DNA from: Gallionellaceae bacterium
Lineage (GTDB): Bacteria; Pseudomonadota; Gammaproteobacteria; Burkholderiales; Gallionellaceae
Direction: 5' to 3'
Assembly (NCBI GenBank): GCA_021731185.1
Contig: JAKFXW010000148.1
Location: 1-26,484, forward strand
Length of the DNA: 26,484 nt
The notes below the pieces were generated by a model. The model ran no database searches. It saw only the letters and a list, made by a program, of their open reading frames with translations, and was not told the origin of the DNA. The position numbers and the translations under genes are program-made. Below, piece by piece: positions 23,402 through 26,484 of the stretch (positions are counted from its first letter, which is position 1; each line of letters begins with the position of its first letter).

Positions 23402-24898
23402 ATGAATAACAGCATGATTTTTGGATTTTCTATATTAAGTGTTGCGATCTGGTTGCCCATCCTTTTCGGGGGACTGATTATGGCGACGGGTGGCGATCGC
23501 AATGCTCCGCTTGCCAGAATTCTTGCACTGTTAGGCGCAATTCTTGGATTCATTGTGACCATCCCGTTATTTACCGGTTTCGATAAGACCACCAGCGCCA
23601 TGCAGTTCGTCGAAATACACGACTGGATTACCCGCTACAACATTCACTATCACCTCGGCGTAGATGGCATATCAGTGCTGTTCATTCTGCTCAATAGCTT
23701 TTTCACCCCCTTGGTTGTAATAGCGAGTTGGAAGGTTATAGAGAAGCGTGTCGCACAATACATGGCTGCATTCCTGATAATGTCAGGATTGATAAATGGC
23801 GTGTTTGCTTCGCTGGATGCGGTTCTGTTTTACGTATTCTGGGAGGCGATGTTGATCCCGATGTTTATTATTATCGGGGTGTGGGGCGGCGCAAACCGCG
23901 TGTATGCCGCCGTGAAGTTTTTTCTGTATACCCTGCTTGGCTCGCTGCTGATGCTGATCGCCTTGCTCTATCTTTACAATCAGTCCGGCGGTAGCTTTTC
24001 TATACTGGATTATCATAAGGTTGCTATTCCACTCACCGCGCAGATTCTGATTTTCATTGCGTTCTTCATGGCCTTTGCCGTCAAGGTACCAATGTTTCCG
24101 GTGCATACCTGGTTACCGGACGCACACGTTGAAGCGCCCACTGGTGGCTCAATCATATTAGCGGCGATCATGCTTAAGGTCGGGGCATACGGCTTTATTC
24201 GTTTCTCCATGCCTATCGTGCCTGATGCGAGCCGTGAATTAGCTGGTGTCATGATCGCATTGTCGCTGATTGCCGTGGTGTATATCGCGCTGGTAGCTTT
24301 GGTACAAACCGACATGAAAAAACTGGTGGCGTACTCCTCGGTTTCGCATATGGGATTCGTGACGCTGGGTTTATTTATTTTTAACTCGTATGGGGTAGAG
24401 GGCGCATTGTTGCAAATGATTTCGCATGGCTTTGTGTCCGGCGCACTCTTTTTATGTATCGGTGTGATGTATGACCGTATGCACTCACGCAACATTGCGG
24501 ACTATGGCGGAGTCGCCAACAAGATGCCGGTGTTCGCCGCATTCTTTGTACTCTTCGCAATGGCTAACGTGGGGTTGCCTGGCACCAGCGGGTTCGTCGG
24601 TGAATTCATGGTCATCATGGGGGCAGTCAAGGTCAATTTCTGGTATGCGCTGCTAGCCGCTAGCACGCTTATCTTTGGCGCAGCTTATACCTTGTGGATG
24701 GTCAAGCGGGTGATTTTTGGCGCAGTTACCAATCATCACGTCGAACAATTAACCGATGTGAATGGGCGGGAAATATTAGTGTGCTCTATCTTGGCAGCGG
24801 CTGTGTTGGGAATGGGGCTGTACCCCTTGCCGTTCAGCGAAGTGATGCACGTATCCGTAAGTGACTTGCTCGTGCATGTGGCACGACCCAAGCTTTAA
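23402..24898 (+). CDS. nuoM: NADH-quinone oxidoreductase subunit M
   Basis: Antiporter-like proton-pumping membrane subunit of 498 residues with about 14 helices. The conserved glutamate is in FYVFWEAMLIPMF, and the broken-helix lysine regions are in KVPMFPVHTWLPDAHVEAP and AAIMLKVGAYGF. The ribosome-binding site is weak (ATATTTGG before the ATG). The gene ends 10 bases before nuoN. Confidence 0.98.
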   Translation: MNNSMIFGFSILSVAIWLPILFGGLIMATGGDRNAPLARILALLGAILGFIVTIPLFTGFDKTTSAMQFVEIHDWITRYNIHYHLGVDGISVLFILLNSFFTPLVVIASWKVIEKRVAQYMAAFLIMSGLINGVFASLDAVLFYVFWEAMLIPMFIIIGVWGGANRVYAAVKFFLYTLLGSLLMLIALLYLYNQSGGSFSILDYHKVAIPLTAQILIFIAFFMAFAVKVPMFPVHTWLPDAHVEAPTGGSIILAAIMLKVGAYGFIRFSMPIVPDASRELAGVMIALSLIAVVYIALVALVQTDMKKLVAYSSVSHMGFVTLGLFIFNSYGVEGALLQMISHGFVSGALFLCIGVMYDRMHSRNIADYGGVANKMPVFAAFFVLFAMANVGLPGTSGFVGEFMVIMGAVKVNFWYALLAASTLIFGAAYTLWMVKRVIFGAVTNHHVEQLTDVNGREILVCSILAAAVLGMGLYPLPFSEVMHVSVSDLLVHVARPKL

Positions 24899-24908
24899 TG
24901 AGGAATCT

Positions 24909-26360
24909 ATGGATTATCTAGCCACCCTGTCCCCGCTCTATGCAGAAATATTTCTGCTGGTGATGGCGTGCACTATTTTGATTGTGGACTTATTCGTCAC
25001 CAGTCTAGGCAAAACGCCAACTTATTTGCTGGTGCAGATTACCCTGTTCGGTTGCGCCTTCCTGACGGTATCTACCTACCAGCCAGGTGTCGTGCATTTA
25101 TTCAATAATATGTTTGTGGATGATCTGATGTCAGATGTGCTTAAGCTGTTAAGCTATTTGTCCATGTCTATGGTGTTGGTGTATTCACGCACTTATCTGA
25201 TGGTGCGCGGCTTGTTTACTGGCGAGTTCATGGTGTTGTCGTTATTCGCCTTGCTGGGCATGATGGTAATGATTTCCGCCAGCCATTTCCTGAGTTTATA
25301 TATGGGCTTGGAATTATTGGCGTTGAGCTTGTACGCAATGGTGGCATTACAACGTGATTCAGCTATCAGCACTGAAGCGGCCATGAAATATTTTATTCTG
25401 GGTGCGTTGGCCTCAGGCTTGTTACTGTATGGAATATCCATGTTGTATGGCGCAACAGGAACGTTAGAGGTGAAAGCGGTCTCGGACGTTATTACGCGCG
25501 GTGCGGCGGATAAAAACTTATTGGTATTCGGACTGGTATTTGTGGTGGCAGGGTTGGCTTTCAAGTTAGGCGTAGTGCCTTTTCATATGTGGGTGCCGGA
25601 CGTTTACCATGGTGCGCCCACAGCAGTCACACTGCTGATTGGCTCCGCGCCCAAGCTGGCGGTGTTCGCATTTGTGATGCGTATATTGGTAGAAGGCTTG
25701 CAACCGCTGTTGATGCATTGGTCTGGCATGTTGATTATTCTTTCTGTGCTGTCGATGGCACTCGGCAATATCGTAGCAATCGCGCAGACTAATCTGAAAC
25801 GTATGCTGGCCTACTCAACCATCGCACATATGGGATTTTTGCTGCTTGGCATAATCAGTGGCGGCCTTGAAGGTTACGGCTCGGCTATGTTTTATGCAGT
25901 GGTTTATGTGTTGATGAGCTTGGGCAGCTTTGGCATGATTATGTTGCTGTCCCGCGAAGGGTTTGAGGCAGATAACCTTAATGATTTTAAAGGCCTGAAT
26001 CAGCGCAGTCCGTGGCTGGCCTTTATGACATTGCTGTTGATGTTCTCCATGGCTGGCGTACCGCCGACGGTGGGTTTCTACGCCAAATTTTCCGTGTTGC
26101 AGGCGGCGGTCAGTGCTGGATATATTCCATTGGCTATCATCGCGGTTTTGTTCTCCCTGATCGGTGCGTTCTATTACTTGCGTATCGTCAAGCTCATGTA
26201 TTTCGATGCGCCTGAAAGCCATGCCACGATCTCTGTACAGCCAGGCAGCGGCTTGCTTATTTCGATCAACGGGCTGGCTTTGTTGGTGTTGGGCATGTTG
26301 CCGGGTTCGCTTATGTCCATTTGTGCTGTTGCGGTGAAGCAATCCTTATTGCTGCATTAA
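24909..26360 (+). CDS. nuoN: NADH-quinone oxidoreductase subunit N
   Basis: Antiporter-like subunit closest to the quinone module, 483 residues. The ATG at 24909 (MDYLATLSPLYAEIFLL) follows AGGA by 4 bases. An earlier in-frame ATG at 24861 lies within nuoM and adds a non-conserved stretch, so it is rejected. Motifs are LYMGLELLALSLYAMVAL (glutamate), FKLGVVPFHMWVPDVYHGAPT and SAPKLAVFAF. Last gene of the operon; an inverted-repeat element begins at the base after its stop codon. Confidence 0.98.
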   Translation: MDYLATLSPLYAEIFLLVMACTILIVDLFVTSLGKTPTYLLVQITLFGCAFLTVSTYQPGVVHLFNNMFVDDLMSDVLKLLSYLSMSMVLVYSRTYLMVRGLFTGEFMVLSLFALLGMMVMISASHFLSLYMGLELLALSLYAMVALQRDSAISTEAAMKYFILGALASGLLLYGISMLYGATGTLEVKAVSDVITRGAADKNLLVFGLVFVVAGLAFKLGVVPFHMWVPDVYHGAPTAVTLLIGSAPKLAVFAFVMRILVEGLQPLLMHWSGMLIILSVLSMALGNIVAIAQTNLKRMLAYSTIAHMGFLLLGIISGGLEGYGSAMFYAVVYVLMSLGSFGMIMLLSREGFEADNLNDFKGLNQRSPWLAFMTLLLMFSMAGVPPTVGFYAKFSVLQAAVSAGYIPLAIIAVLFSLIGAFYYLRIVKLMYFDAPESHATISVQPGSGLLISINGLALLVLGMLPGSLMSICAVAVKQSLLLH

Positions 26361-26484
26361 TTCCAATTCCCGATAAAAACGATCACTGTGTTACCTTCGT
26401 CTTCGGCTCCTAGCCGTACTCAAATGTACTGTCTTCGTCGCCTCATCCTTGCCGCCTTGTGCTCCTTTTTATCGGAAACTGGAA
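26361..26484. repeat. 124-bp inverted-repeat element after nuoN (reaches the window edge)
   Basis: The ends TTCCAATTCCCGATAAAAA (26361-26379) and TTTTTATCGGAAACTGGAA (26466-26484) are inverted repeats with 17 of 19 matches. The interior contains CTCAAATGTA, also found in the 143-bp element before nuoA, and TTCGTC repeated at two sites. It is non-coding and placed directly after the nuoN stop. It could act as the operon's 3' stem-loop; the right boundary coincides with the end of the available sequence. Confidence 0.75.

Noticed and set aside
24013..26342. Long antisense open frames opposite nuoM and nuoN (for example 24013-24495 and 25815-26342)
   Set aside because: They lie wholly within well-supported genes, have odd composition and no family motif or ribosome-binding site; they are by-products of sense codon usage.

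Overview
The window is a piece of a betaproteobacterial chromosome. The evidence is the gene order tpiA - secG - tRNA-Leu - nuoA to nuoN with separate nuoC and nuoD, the neighbourhood of orn, an M48 peptidase, a small cytochrome c, phhB and rsgA, and protein sequences typical of Nitrosomonadales-type bacteria. A Gallionellaceae-like chemolithotroph is my guess; genus cannot be fixed by eye. Nothing here looks like a phage, plasmid, CRISPR array or defence island.

Layout. Bases 1-2590 (minus strand) hold a left-truncated rsgA, phhB, a small periplasmic cytochrome c and a membrane M48 peptidase. Bases 2671-4171 (plus) hold orn and a secreted Sel1-repeat protein. Bases 4172-4660 have no recognisable gene but contain a perfect 52-bp palindrome. 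Bases 4661-9925 (minus) hold a phosphate-selective (OprP-type) porin preceded by a well-formed triple Pho box, then queD and a translationally overlapping DUF58 / TgpA-like transglutaminase pair. From 10158 to the end everything is on the plus strand: tpiA, secG, tRNA-Leu(GAG), a 143-bp inverted-repeat element and the complete 14-gene nuo operon for respiratory complex I. The operon is closed by a second inverted-repeat element that runs to the window edge.

How the genes work together. The nuo genes encode all of complex I: NADH dehydrogenase module E/F/G, connecting module B/C/D/I, and membrane proton pump A/H/J/K/L/M/N. NuoG lacks the cysteines for the extra N7 cluster. The porin is probably induced by phosphate starvation through PhoB. 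Rsg A, Orn, TpiA and SecG are housekeeping functions (ribosome maturation, RNA end-degradation, glycolysis, protein export).

The most unusual signal is a short dispersed repeat, ACATTGTCCCCTTGTGGGG, found six times in 26 kb. All six copies lie inside protein-coding genes (rsgA, phhB, tgpA-like, DUF58, nuoG twice), in both orientations and in more than one reading frame. The unit has no stop codon in any of the six frames, and several copies sit where a homologue would have a loop or linker. It looks like a protein-tolerated miniature repeat (compare Rickettsia palindromic elements) or a DNA-uptake-type signal. I do not know it as a described family.
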